A DNA stretch of 64,000 bases from Asanoa hainanensis (GTDB lineage Bacteria; Actinomycetota; Actinomycetes; Mycobacteriales; Micromonosporaceae): assembly GCF_900188485.1 (NCBI RefSeq), contig NZ_FZPH01000011.1, forward strand, positions 124,001 to 188,000, written 5' to 3'. The notes under the pieces were generated by a model that worked only from the letters and a program-made list of their open reading frames with translations, made no database searches and was not told the origin of the DNA. The position numbers were made by a program, and so were the translations under genes. Of the stretch, positions 35,601 through 43,440 are shown one piece after another. Every line of letters starts with the position of its first letter. The stretch's first letter is position 1.

Positions 35601-35971
35601 CGCGCGGCCAGGGCGAGCTCGAAGTCACGGCGGGCCTTGACGGCGTCGTTGTACGCCTCCGCCCGGATGCGTTGCGCGTCCTCGCGGGCCTTGGCCAGCA
35701 CCTCGCGCGCCTCGGAGACGATCTCGGTGGCCTCTTCCTCGGCCAGGGCGACCATCTGCTGCACCCGGTGCGTGTTGCGGTAGACGGCGGGGCGGGCCCG
35801 GAGCATCTCGTGCAGGCGTTCCGCTTCGGCGCGGACCATTCCGAGCTCCACCCGCATGGTGGCGGCGCCCTCGGCGGCTGCGGTCGCCGCCGCTAGCTGC
35901 TCGCCCAGGTCCATGAGGCAACTTTCGACCTCGTCGCGGTCGTAGCCGGATTCGACGATGGAGAAGTCCAT
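32618..35971 (-). CDS. Giant DivIVA-like protein with silk-like repeats
   Basis: About 1117 residues from ATG 35971 (GGGGGCGAG upstream). The N-terminus MDFSIVESGYDRDEVESCLMDLGEQL resembles the DivIVA membrane-binding start, followed by a coiled coil to about residue 140 (AEEEATEIVSEAREVLAKAREDAQRIRAEA). The rest is low complexity: seven-residue repeats (AGAGSAV type), then at least a dozen repeats of about 28-33 residues containing GQAGSNGNG and PAAGK, and a Gly/Asp/Lys tail ending in a basic patch. DivIVA proteins recruit polar growth machinery; the tail may be a flexible spacer or phase-separating segment. No membrane helix. Confidence 0.8.
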   Translation of the reverse strand: MDFSIVESGYDRDEVESCLMDLGEQLAAATAAAEGAATMRVELGMVRAEAERLHEMLRARPAVYRNTHRVQQMVALAEEEATEIVSEAREVLAKAREDAQRIRAEAYNDAVKARRDFELALAARRRREDAADKVLSTISFEPAPVAAASVVGSAPGSAKAASVRATASAAVAKDAAAGAAAGAGSAAAGAGSVAAGAGSAVAGGGSAVAGAGSAVAGGGSAVAGAGSAAAGAGSAVAAAGPQRNDGGRLHDSSQAAVKGNSASGRHDAARPSPTPVNGEMGSVHDAPPAEPPAKPGKGGLFGKNGLLGKGRAKGASTKKAKGSAPAEAPESTGTAKPKATGRAGVPGGIAPGAAGSTARSGAAKAPSGAAAPTGTAPADPSKAPAAPSGQAGSNPPIGSGKAPAAGPATGSGSAPATGPVAGKAQVPGSAAGNGSNGNAPAASGSTPAGSASSKAPAAGSAAGGQRASNGNASAPSARPGAGEAPAAGSGAAVRGQTGSSGDASGPAADAGAGKAPLAGSARPAAAAGQAGSSGTGSARAASPGAGKTAAADSAAGRSSGQTGSNGNGGASVVGPAAGKGSAAGASAGQAGSNGNGAASVAGPAAGKGAAAGASAGQAGPNGNGGASVVGPAAGKAPAAGSATGQAGSNGNGSGSVAGPVSDKPPAAGASAGPAGSNGNGAASAVGPVSGGTSAAGPAAGASAGQAGSNGNGSRPAVSPASGKGPAAGASAGQAGSNGNGAAPVASPASGKAPAAGSAAATSSGQAGSNGYVGRPASDGNGAPGGSSASGAGAVAGNGASGASAPAAGDRADAGVARDRSRKADGALGSGGASARAGGAAGQETADRSAAPGGGSTTGASTGAAAQGGQAGRAGGSRATAGGGGGRGATAGRPANGDGRNGRPAHSGGGRPSENGGRQGDSGSAAGGQGAAGSGGASGKPTGGGSDTGKSAESADNSPSGHTSALRASELPVRDGNPQRSATSGDGAGRADDPPRPAGLSAQADVGDNGLVGDGGSLPKLRSGAPDGGAGTAAGPRPSTPGEPKAPRSAVPGNGSAAVDPDGQDTSGGADGADGNRKDGNGKDGSGENGGGDGKDGDGKQGKGKWPRLRGRRTSVIR
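33665..34760 (-). repeat. Tandem 84-99 bp coding repeats in the DivIVA-like gene
   Basis: The marker (G/A)TTCGA or GCTCGA recurs at 33665, 33761, 33845, 33941, 34025, 34109 (GTTCGG), 34193, 34277, 34373, 34472, 34565 and 34664. Spacings are 84 (most common), 93, 96 or 99 bases, all multiples of three, so frame is kept. Each unit encodes about 28 residues around GQAGSNGNG. Copies in the centre are most alike, pointing to recent expansion. Confidence 0.85.
35261..35440 (-). repeat. 21-bp coding repeats (seven-residue AGAGSAV type)
   Basis: About eight units of 21 bases around CGGCACCCGCC and CCGCAGAAC, with a 42-base higher order made by alternating AGAGSAV and AGGGSAV. They lie just after the coiled coil of the DivIVA-like protein. 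Confidence 0.8.
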
Positions 35972-36088
35972 TAGCTCGCCCCCAAGCAGCCAGTCGTTTC
36001 CCCTCCCGGCCATCCTCCCGAGGCATTACCGCGTTTCGGGGCGTTTTGCGGAATTAAATCCACATTGGCCCGTACGCGGCAGGGCGTG

Positions 36089-36424
36089 TCAGGTGTCGTC
36101 GCTCAGCAGCGTGTCCAGACCACTGATCTTGAGTACGCGGGCGACGACCCCGCGGGCGCCGGTCAGGCGCAGCGAGCCTCCGGCGGCGGAGCTCAGGTGG
36201 TGGCCGCGGATGAAGGCCGACATTCCGGTCGAGTCACAGAAGGTCACGTCTTGAAGATCGATGACGAGGTGGGTACGCCCGTCGCCGATCACCTCGTCGA
36301 TGCGTTCGCTGAGGTGCGGGGCGGTGCTCAGGTCGAGCTCCCCGGCGAGGCGCAACACCACCACATCCGGCCGGTCCACCCGGCTGACCGTCAATGTGAC
36401 GGAGGCGTCGTCAATCGTTGCCAC
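36089..36424 (-). CDS. STAS-domain anti-sigma factor antagonist
   Basis: 111 residues, the length of a single STAS domain. The loop CDSTGMSAF has Ser65, the usual site phosphorylated by an anti-sigma kinase. When unphosphorylated such proteins bind the anti-sigma factor and release a sigma factor. No partner kinase or sigma gene is next to it. It lies alone between the DivIVA-like and polyphosphate glucokinase genes, with 117 bases to the former. Confidence 0.92.
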   Translation of the reverse strand: MATIDDASVTLTVSRVDRPDVVVLRLAGELDLSTAPHLSERIDEVIGDGRTHLVIDLQDVTFCDSTGMSAFIRGHHLSSAAGGSLRLTGARGVVARVLKISGLDTLLSDDT

Positions 36425-36502
36425 TTAGCAAGGATATAGCCCATCCCCACCCGCGGCGCCCCGGGTACGACCTCCGTTATCAGCAGGTTACGCGGTCAGC
36501 GC

Positions 36503-36531
36503 CCGGGGTGTCGGCTGAGCCCACACCCCGG
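36503..36531 (-). terminator. Hairpin after polyphosphate glucokinase
   Basis: Perfect nine-base stem CCGGGGTGT / ACACCCCGG with an 11-base loop, 15-43 bases after the ppgK stop. No T-run follows. It probably ends ppgK transcription before the STAS gene. Confidence 0.55.
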
Positions 36532-36545
36532 CGCCGCCGGAACAC

Positions 36546-38099
36546 CTACCGACTGGACCGCGAGCCGCTCTTCCGCGCCGCCGACTTGCGGATCGGGCTG
36601 GTCGCCCGCGCCGTCGAGCTCGTCCGGCGCGCCGCACTCGTGGTCTTCCGCGCCGCCGATGTGGACCTGCGGGCCGCCGATGTGGAACTCCGCGCCGCGG
36701 ATGTGGACCTGCGCGCCGAGGTGGACCTGCGGCCCGCGGTCGACGCCTTGCGGGCGGTGCCGGCCCGGCTCGTGCTGGCCTTGCGCGCCGTGCCGGACCG
36801 GCGGGCCGGACCCGTGGAAGCCTTGCGGGGCGCGGTCGCCTTCCGGGCGGTCGTCGACTTGCGCGTGGCCGGTGCCTTGCGCGCCGTCGTCGACTTCCGG
36901 GCGGTCGTCGCCTTTCGGCCCGCGGTCGACTTCCGCGCCGTCGTAGCCTTGCGGGCCGCCGACTTCCGCGCCGTCGTCGCCTTGGCCGCCGTCGACTTGC
37001 TGGGCGTCGCCGCCTTGCTCGCCGTCGTGGACTTACGCCCCGCCGTCGACTTACGCGCGGTTGTGGACTTACCCGCCGTCGTCGACTTACGCGCAGTTGT
37101 CGACTTGCGCGCCGTCGAAGACTTCCGCGCCGTCGAGGACTGCCGCGCCGTCGACGACTTCCGCGCCGTCGAGGACTTGGTGGCCTTGCGCGGCGTGGCC
37201 GACTTGGTCGCCTTCCGGGCGGCCGGAGCCGCCTTGCGCGTGCCCCCGGCCGACGCGGTCTTACGCGCGGGAGCCGCCTTCCGCGTGCCCCCGGCCGAAG
37301 CCGTCTTGCGCGCGGGAGCCGCCTTCCGGGCCCCACCCGTAGCGGTCATCGAACGGCCGTCGCGGGCCTGCGGCGACGCGAGGACCGCGCCGATGATGCC
37401 GGCGTTGTTGAGCAGCATCGCCGGTACGACCTCGGTCTCGATGTCGAGCCGGTCGAGGAAGTTGTCGGACTTGCGGCTCACCCCGCCACCGACGATGAAC
37501 AGGTCGGGGCTCAGCAGTTGCTCGAGGTGCTGGAGGTACTTGCGGACCCGCTTCGACCACGCGCCCCAGCCGAGGTCCTCGTCGGTGCGCACCCGGGCCG
37601 CCGCGCGCTTCTCCGCGTCGACGCCGTGCATCTTGATGTGGCCGAACTCGGTGTTCGGCACGAGCATGCCGTCGATGAAGACCGCGCTGCCGATGCCCGT
37701 ACCGAAGGTCAGCATCACGACCTTGCCCTTGCGGCCCTTGCCCGCACCGAACTCCATCTCCGCCATGCCGGCGGCGTCGGCGTCGTTGATGAGCGCGACC
37801 GGGAGGTGCAGCTCGCGCGAGAAGAGCTTGGCCCCCTCGGTGTTCATCCACGACTTGTCGACGTTGGCCGTGGTGCGGACGACGCCGTTCTGGATCACGC
37901 CGGGGAAGGTGATGCCGACACGCTGGGGCCGGGTCTTGAAGTGGCGAACCACCTCGCCGACCGCCGCGACGACACTCTTCACGTTGGAAGGCTGCGGCGT
38001 GTCCACCCGGAAGCGTTCACCGGTCAGCTCGCCACGCCTCATGTCGACCAGCGCGCCCTTGATGCCCGAGCCGCCGATGTCAATGCCGATAACCGCCAT
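36546..38099 (-). CDS. ppgK: Polyphosphate glucokinase with a histone-H1-like tail
   Basis: 517 residues. Residues 1-250 form a ROK-family polyphosphate glucokinase: phosphate motif GIDIGGSGIKG (5-15), catalytic Asp107 in LINDADAAGMAE, GTGIGSAVF (133-141), GHIKMHG, GGGVSRK. It phosphorylates glucose with polyphosphate or ATP. Typical family members end near 250-270. Here about 267 further residues are almost only Lys, Arg, Ser, Thr and Ala, with no Asp or Glu seen, in repeats such as ARKSTT, ARKSS and RKAAPARKTASAGGT. Such a tail should bind polyanions, either polyphosphate (the substrate) or DNA. Upstream gene ends 53 bases away. Confidence 0.92.
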   Translation of the reverse strand: MAVIGIDIGGSGIKGALVDMRRGELTGERFRVDTPQPSNVKSVVAAVGEVVRHFKTRPQRVGITFPGVIQNGVVRTTANVDKSWMNTEGAKLFSRELHLPVALINDADAAGMAEMEFGAGKGRKGKVVMLTFGTGIGSAVFIDGMLVPNTEFGHIKMHGVDAEKRAAARVRTDEDLGWGAWSKRVRKYLQHLEQLLSPDLFIVGGGVSRKSDNFLDRLDIETEVVPAMLLNNAGIIGAVLASPQARDGRSMTATGGARKAAPARKTASAGGTRKAAPARKTASAGGTRKAAPAARKATKSATPRKATKSSTARKSSTARQSSTARKSSTARKSTTARKSTTAGKSTTARKSTAGRKSTTASKAATPSKSTAAKATTARKSAARKATTARKSTAGRKATTARKSTTARKAPATRKSTTARKATAPRKASTGPARRSGTARKASTSRAGTARKASTAGRRSTSARRSTSAARSSTSAARRSTSAARKTTSAARRTSSTARATSPIRKSAARKSGSRSSR

Positions 38100-38151
38100 G
38101 GGCTCACGGTACGTCCGAGGCGTTTGGCGCGCAGGATAACGCGAAAAACCT

Positions 38152-40143
38152 TTACGACAAAGGCGGCGGGGTCACCTTCGACCGATCTTCCACAGTGGAT
38201 TCGCGGGGACCTTCGTAGCGCTTCGAACCGGCGTTGCTGCGCCGGTCGCCGACCCAGGTGGCCGCCGGCGGCTGCCCGCCGACACTCCGCGGCGACCGGC
38301 CCACGTCGTCGTCAGACACAGGGTCGAACGTGGGTACGACGTCATGGTCGCCGGACCGCCCGTCGTCGAGCACCTCGCCCACGATCTCGTCCGCGTCGGC
38401 CGCGCTGCCGGAAGAAGTGGCCGCTGCGGACCTGGTCGACATGCCCGCCACCAGGCCGCCCGCGAACGCGCCGCAGCCGGCCGCCATCGCTCCCCCGACC
38501 ACGCCGCCGTGCGAGTGGCAGCCGCCGAAGTCCGAAGACCCGGATGAAGCCGGCACGTCAGGCCCCGCCGACCCGCCCGCCGCGGCGAAAGCCCTGGCCC
38601 CGCCGAACGCCCGCCCGACACCGGAACCCGCCGACGCCGAGGCGACCGGAAGGGACGCGAAGTACGGACCCGGTCCACCGACCGCGGGCGCGCCCGGCAC
38701 CACCACCGGCGCGGACGCCGGCCCACCGAGGGCGGGTGGCTCCGCCGGCAGCGGTTGGCCGGCCGGCGACGGCTCCGCCACGACCCCGGACGGCGGACCG
38801 ACCGGCGAGGGAGCCGCGATCGGCATCGCGTACCCGGGCGCCGGCCCGGACGAGGCGACGACCGGCCCGGGATAGACACCCGGCCCGAGATCGTCGACGC
38901 CCGAGGGAAGAGCGGACCCGGCGTCGAGCGAAGCGGCCCCGGCGAGCGCCGGGGAGCCGGCACCCACAGAGGGGCCGGGCCAGGACCGTGACCGGGTCGT
39001 CGCCGCCGTGGCCGTGCCGAGCGCCGCCGCCACCCCCGCCGTCGCCGCGGTGCGCGCCGGCGACCAGCGCCCGGCCTCCTCCGCCTCGGCCGTGGCGTCG
39101 TCCACCGCCGCCTCGGCGCGGACGGCGTCGCGGATGGCGAACTCCAGCGCCGCCAGCAGCAGCAGGTCGACCACCAGCGCCGGAATGGCCGCGAACTGGT
39201 ACGTGGCGAACTCGAACACCCGGGTCAACAGCAGGTCGATCAGGACCGCGCGCTGCATCCACCGGAAACCGGTCACCCGTCGCCCCTGCCGCAGGCGCAC
39301 CAGGCCGTACACCACGCAGGCGGCCGCGACGATCGAGCTCGCGCCGCCGATCGCGGTCGGCACCGGGTCGTCGAACACGAGCACGGCGTTGGCGCCGGCC
39401 TCCCGCGCGAGAAACGTCGACAGGATCAGCAGCGCGATGCCGAGCGTCGACACGGCCTGGATCAGCAGCAGCACGATGGTCGTGATCATCGCGGGCCGGG
39501 TACGCAGCACCCTGGCGATCCGGGCGGCGACGCGCGACCCCGCCTGGCTTACGTCGTACCTCTCGTCCCGTCCCCGCGGGATCTGTTGCACCAGGGCGGC
39601 CGCGGCGGGGGCGCCCGGCAGGTCCCCGGCCGCGTTGATGCGGCGCAGGGCCATCTTCCGCGAGTGGTCGGTCATCCCGTTGGTCACGCCGGCCGCCGCC
39701 GAGGTCAGCGCGGCCGCGTACAACTCACGTGGGCTCAGGGGTCGCCGACCGTGCACGGCGTGGATCGTGAGCACCAGCAGCACGATCACCACGTACATGA
39801 TCGCGATGCTCGGGGTGAAGAAGTAGTCGTTGTCGCTGGTCAGGAACTTGCCGACTTCGTCGATGAAGAGCCCGAAGCCCACGCCGGCGATGAAGGCGCC
39901 GACGGGTCTGATCACCCTCCCGTTGAACGAGAGGAGCCCCATCACGCCGACCGCCATCGCCAGGCCGCCCCAGAGGACGTGCGCGATGTGCAGGCCGTTG
40001 CCGCCGAGTTGGGGATAGCCGGTGATGAACAGGGCGAGCCGGATGGACAGCACCGTCGCCACGGCGACGACGACGAACTCCATCAGCAGGGGCACGGCAT
40101 TGGCGGCTCGTGGGAGCCCCCAGCGCACCAGGCGATCGCCCAC
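38152..40143 (-). CDS. Multi-pass membrane protein with a Pro/Gly/Ser-rich tail
   Basis: About 663 residues if it starts at GTG 40143 (GTG 40128 also possible; the open frame upstream belongs to a broken CPBP gene). Eight or so membrane helices in two groups (about 17-150 and 225-345), with motifs FGLFIDEVGKFLTSDNDYFF and EFATYQFAAIPALVVDLLLL. Residues after about 385 are proline-, glycine- and serine-rich with a His-containing patch (GGCHSHGG) and a charged end. Family not recognised; no function proposed. Confidence 0.65.
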   Translation of the reverse strand: MGDRLVRWGLPRAANAVPLLMEFVVVAVATVLSIRLALFITGYPQLGGNGLHIAHVLWGGLAMAVGVMGLLSFNGRVIRPVGAFIAGVGFGLFIDEVGKFLTSDNDYFFTPSIAIMYVVIVLLVLTIHAVHGRRPLSPRELYAAALTSAAAGVTNGMTDHSRKMALRRINAAGDLPGAPAAAALVQQIPRGRDERYDVSQAGSRVAARIARVLRTRPAMITTIVLLLIQAVSTLGIALLILSTFLAREAGANAVLVFDDPVPTAIGGASSIVAAACVVYGLVRLRQGRRVTGFRWMQRAVLIDLLLTRVFEFATYQFAAIPALVVDLLLLAALEFAIRDAVRAEAAVDDATAEAEEAGRWSPARTAATAGVAAALGTATAATTRSRSWPGPSVGAGSPALAGAASLDAGSALPSGVDDLGPGVYPGPVVASSGPAPGYAMPIAAPSPVGPPSGVVAEPSPAGQPLPAEPPALGGPASAPVVVPGAPAVGGPGPYFASLPVASASAGSGVGRAFGGARAFAAAGGSAGPDVPASSGSSDFGGCHSHGGVVGGAMAAGCGAFAGGLVAGMSTRSAAATSSGSAADADEIVGEVLDDGRSGDHDVVPTFDPVSDDDVGRSPRSVGGQPPAATWVGDRRSNAGSKRYEGPRESTVEDRSKVTPPPLS

Positions 40144-40172
40144 GACTTCTTCGTACCAAATGTGAAACAGAA

Positions 40173-40670
40173 TTAACCGGAAACAGCCCAGATCGCGGCG
40201 CCGGCGAGGTAGCCCAGCGCGTTCGTGGCCCAGTGCAGGCCGATCGGCGCGAGCAGGCTCCCGGAGCGCCGGCGCAGCAGCGCGAGCACGACTCCGGCGA
40301 GCACGGTGGCGAGCACCGCCGAGGCGGTCAGAGCGAGACCGGCGGCCGTTCCGTACACCGAACCGACGATCTGGTTGTTCCGGCCGAGTCCCAGCGAGGG
40401 CAACACATGCCACAGCCCGAACAAAACGGACGAAACTCCAGTTGCCCATGCCGGCCCACGCGACCGCGCGACCAGGCCCCAGACCACGCCGCCACGTCGA
40501 GCGGGCCAAACCTAGATCAGCGACAGCCAGCCCGGCCGCCCGGGCCAGCAGGAGCAGCACCAGGACCCAGACCACCGAGATCCACGGTACGCCCAGCGGA
40601 GCGCGGTGTTGTCGAGATAGTTCGCGATGACCAGCACCGCGACCACCGCCACGAACCACCGAACCCGCAC
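40173..40670 (-). pseudogene. CPBP-family intramembrane protease remnant
   Basis: Three frames must be joined to read the protein. A GTG at 40670 begins VRVRWFVAVVAVLVIANYLDNTA; the frame then changes near 40600 to GVPWISVVWVLVLLLLARAAGLAVADLGLARSTWRRG; then another frame from about 40487 gives GLVARSRGPAWATGVSSVLFGLWHVLPSLG and the C-terminal helices to AIWAVSG. The join after STWRRG skips the middle of the family, including the EExxxR catalytic motif and a helix or two. A frameshift plus an internal deletion makes it inactive. Confidence 0.75.
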
Positions 40671-40744
40671 GCAGACCAGTGTCGGGGGGTTGGCACAGGT
40701 CGCGCGCGGGTTCGGCGTCCAAGGGTAGGGGTGCTACCTGAGGC

Positions 40745-41233
40745 TTACTTCGATTCGTGACCGCCCGGGCCACCGCGGAAGCCGTGCCAGCCACCGCCCC
40801 AGCCGCCGGCACCGCCGCCGGGGAAGACGCCCTTCTCGGCGGCAGCGATGATCGCGTCGGCCTGGGCCTGGGTCAGCTTGCCGTCCTTGACCGCCTTCGC
40901 GAGCCGATCCTTCAGCTGGTCGGCGCGGTCCGACTTGGCGTCGGCGGCGAGGTCCTTCTGCACCTTGGTCAGGGCGTCCGACACCTTCTTCTGATCGATG
41001 CCGAGCTCCTTGGCCAGGGCCGCGGCCAGCTTCTCCTGCCGGTCGGCCTGCGCCTTCTTCGCCTTGTCCTGCCAGTCCTTGCCCGAGTCCTTGTGAGCCG
41101 GGGCCGACGAAGACGTGGACGGCGCCGGTGACGGGCTGTCATTGGTCGCCGCGAAGGCCGGGACGCTGATCCCGACCGCCAGCAGGCCGGCAGCACCGGC
41201 ACCGACCAGCGCGATCTTCTTCGGTCGTCGCAT
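40745..41233 (-). CDS. Secreted small Lys/Ala-rich protein
   Basis: 162 residues from ATG 41233 (GGAGAG six bases upstream). Signal peptide 1-30 (RRPKKIALVGAGAAGLLAVGISVPAFAA), Ser/Pro linker, then a highly charged helical region (DWQDKAKKAQADRQEKLAAALAKELGIDQKKVSDAL) and DGKLTQAQADAIIAAAEKG, a motif pair common in actinobacterial secreted proteins of unknown role, then a Gly/Trp/His-rich tail (GGGWHGFRGGPGGHESK) that might bind metal. Function unknown. Confidence 0.75.
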   Translation of the reverse strand: MRRPKKIALVGAGAAGLLAVGISVPAFAATNDSPSPAPSTSSSAPAHKDSGKDWQDKAKKAQADRQEKLAAALAKELGIDQKKVSDALTKVQKDLAADAKSDRADQLKDRLAKAVKDGKLTQAQADAIIAAAEKGVFPGGGAGGWGGGWHGFRGGPGGHESK

Positions 41234-41335
41234 GAGTTTCTCTCCAAGCCAGTAGGGGACCTGGAGCACTCTGCGTTATCTCGCTGGGGGAAACATGAGG
41301 ACCGGCTATGAACTTCCTGGCAAATATGGACGAAC

Positions 41336-43210
41336 TTACGTACCTACGGTGATCTCGATCCGCCAGCGGTCGAGCGTGCCGGCATCGTCCTGTGAAAAGT
41401 CGGTCACGCGGAGCAACCATGGCCCGGCGACCGGCTGCCCGACCATCGGGGCCAGCGCCGACGGTGGCTCGCTGTCGAGCTCCACGTGCAGGTTGCGCCC
41501 GGTGCGCACCCGGTCGTGCAGCACCGCCCGGCGCCCGGTCGGCGACAGCAGCACGATCCGCAGGTCGCCCGCGAACGGGTGGGTGACGTCGGCCTCGAAG
41601 GTCATCGACCGCACGGTGCCCGGCGAGTCGAACGTGATCGTGTCGGCGACCCCGTTGGCGTCGCCGTCGGGGATGGCCACCCGCGGCTCGGACTTGCCCA
41701 CCACCGTGGCGCCGGCGTCACCGACCTCGCCGACCAGGAACGAGATCACCTCGCCGGGCGCGCTCACGTCGGAGATGGTCAGGCCCGACTCGGTGCCGTC
41801 CCAGCGGCGGGTCGCCGGCCTGGTGGAGTGCGAGACCGCCGTGCCCTCGACCCGGCCGAACAGGTCGCCGCCGTCGCCCTGGTTGGCGTTGGCCTCCAGG
41901 TCGAGGTGGCCGTCGGCCTGGAGCACCGCGCACTGGTAGTGCTGCTCGCGGGTGCCCTGCTGGAACTCGTTGGAGCCCCGGATGTCGCAGTGGTAGACGG
42001 CCAGCCCGCTGGACGGCAGGTGCGTGTCGAAGCCGGCCCGCGAGCGGTTCTCCACCAGGAAGTACTCGTTCTCGAGGTCGGTCCGGTAGCGCAGCACGGT
42101 GTCGTAGTCGCCCTGCTTGGCCTCGAACCGGCCGCCCGCGTTGAGGTCGACCTCGGTGCCCGTCCAGCCGACCAGGTGCCGCAGGTAAGCGCTGATCGGC
42201 GCCGGCGTCTTGCCGCGGTCGAGGTGGTTGCCGGCGCCCATCACGCAGTACATGCCGACGCCCGCGCTCTTGAAGTCGTCACCCTCGCGCTCGGCGAGCC
42301 CGTAGTCGTAGAGGTCCGGGAAGCGGCAGAGCATGTGCCCCGCCTCGTGGCAGAACGTGCCGATGCTCAGGTCCTCGGCCCGCCGCCCGGCGCTCGTGAC
42401 GATGTAGAGCTCGGTGCGCACGCCGTTGTATTCCTTGCGGTGCACGAAGTTGTGCGGCCACAGGTCGCCTTTGTATTCCGTCTGGCCCGCGTACATGATG
42501 CACAGCGAGTCGACGATGCCCTCGTCGCACGAGTCGAAGCGGGACAGGTCGACCCCGGCGTCGACGGCGAGCTGGATCGCCTCCGGGACCAGCAGCCCCT
42601 CGGTGTTCGCGTAGGCGAGCCGGGGACGGCTCATCCGGTACGGACCAACCACCACGTTGCCGAAGTCGAGCCGGCCGGTCGACATGGTCTGGAAGTAGCC
42701 GCGCACCGAGCCCGCGTTGCCGCCACCGGTGTAGCCGGACCCGTTGAGCAGGCCGTCGACCTCCGCCATGCCCACCGCGGCCGGGGTGTCCGGAAAGTCC
42801 ACCAGAATGGTCAGACCGGTCACCGTGCCGGAACTGAGCCGCCGCCCGGGCAGCAGCCCGCCGCTCGGGCCGAACGTCAGGAACTTCTCGCGACCGCCGG
42901 CCACCTCCCCCGGCGGCACCATGGCCTCGTGGCGAGCCTTTACCCGACCGTTACGAACGGCCGTGGCCTCGTGCAGGTGCCGCTGGACGCCGCTCGGCGG
43001 CGGCCCGGCGTCCACCCGCCGGCCGGTCGAGGCGAAGCTGCCCGAGTCGAGGTCGGCGTAGCAGTAGGCGCCTGCCTCGTGGTCGTAGACGGCGGTGTAG
43101 CCCTCCGGGGTCTCGTACCGCGCGTACATCTCGTCACCCAGCACGACCAGCGCGACATCGTCGCCGTCGCGCTGCTGGAACCGCAGGGTCTCACCGAAGA
43201 TCGCACTCAC
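41336..43210 (-). CDS. M6-family zinc metalloprotease with C-terminal P-domain
   Basis: 624 residues from GTG 43210. Propeptide-like N-terminal part (about 1-120), peptidase M6 domain with zinc motif HEAGH (288-292) and the following RFPDLYDYG, then a C-terminal beta domain of proprotein-convertase P type (about 520-624: FDSPGTVRSMTFEADVTHPFAGDLRIVLLSPTG). Related to immune inhibitor A. No signal peptide is visible at the chosen start and no better upstream start was seen, so export is unclear. Divergent from the kinase gene. Confidence 0.85.
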   Translation of the reverse strand: MSAIFGETLRFQQRDGDDVALVVLGDEMYARYETPEGYTAVYDHEAGAYCYADLDSGSFASTGRRVDAGPPPSGVQRHLHEATAVRNGRVKARHEAMVPPGEVAGGREKFLTFGPSGGLLPGRRLSSGTVTGLTILVDFPDTPAAVGMAEVDGLLNGSGYTGGGNAGSVRGYFQTMSTGRLDFGNVVVGPYRMSRPRLAYANTEGLLVPEAIQLAVDAGVDLSRFDSCDEGIVDSLCIMYAGQTEYKGDLWPHNFVHRKEYNGVRTELYIVTSAGRRAEDLSIGTFCHEAGHMLCRFPDLYDYGLAEREGDDFKSAGVGMYCVMGAGNHLDRGKTPAPISAYLRHLVGWTGTEVDLNAGGRFEAKQGDYDTVLRYRTDLENEYFLVENRSRAGFDTHLPSSGLAVYHCDIRGSNEFQQGTREQHYQCAVLQADGHLDLEANANQGDGGDLFGRVEGTAVSHSTRPATRRWDGTESGLTISDVSAPGEVISFLVGEVGDAGATVVGKSEPRVAIPDGDANGVADTITFDSPGTVRSMTFEADVTHPFAGDLRIVLLSPTGRRAVLHDRVRTGRNLHVELDSEPPSALAPMVGQPVAGPWLLRVTDFSQDDAGTLDRWRIEITVGT

Positions 43211-43259
43211 CGGACACCGCCTTCGCCTGTGGACGGACCGACGCTAGTCGGGCGCGGAG

Positions 43260-43273
43260 GTGACGGCAGTCAC
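43260..43273. promoter_or_regulatory. Inverted repeat GTGAC-N4-GTCAC
   Basis: GTGACGGCAGTCAC lies in the 230-base divergent region between the M6 protease and the Ser/Thr kinase gene. It has the same arms and spacing as the palindrome upstream of kdp at 7286-7299. A shared regulator is possible. Confidence 0.35.
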
Positions 43274-43440
43274 GGATCGGACATCGATCGTGACACCGCC
43301 CGGTCGGGTAACGCTGTCCGTTCGGACGGACCCCCGCGCCCCGCGTCGAGTCGCCCCGGGCCGCTAAGGTTGCGCGGGGGGAGGGCACAGGCTTGCCCTG
43401 GCGGGGCGTAACACCTCGCAACACGGGGTACGGAGGCATG

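Noticed and set aside
40144-40812. N-terminal 220 residues of the open frame that continues into the membrane protein at 38152-40143
   Set aside because: This stretch contains the CPBP remnant in other frames and its own translation is Arg/Gly-rich with no membrane start; the downstream protein is better begun at GTG 40143.
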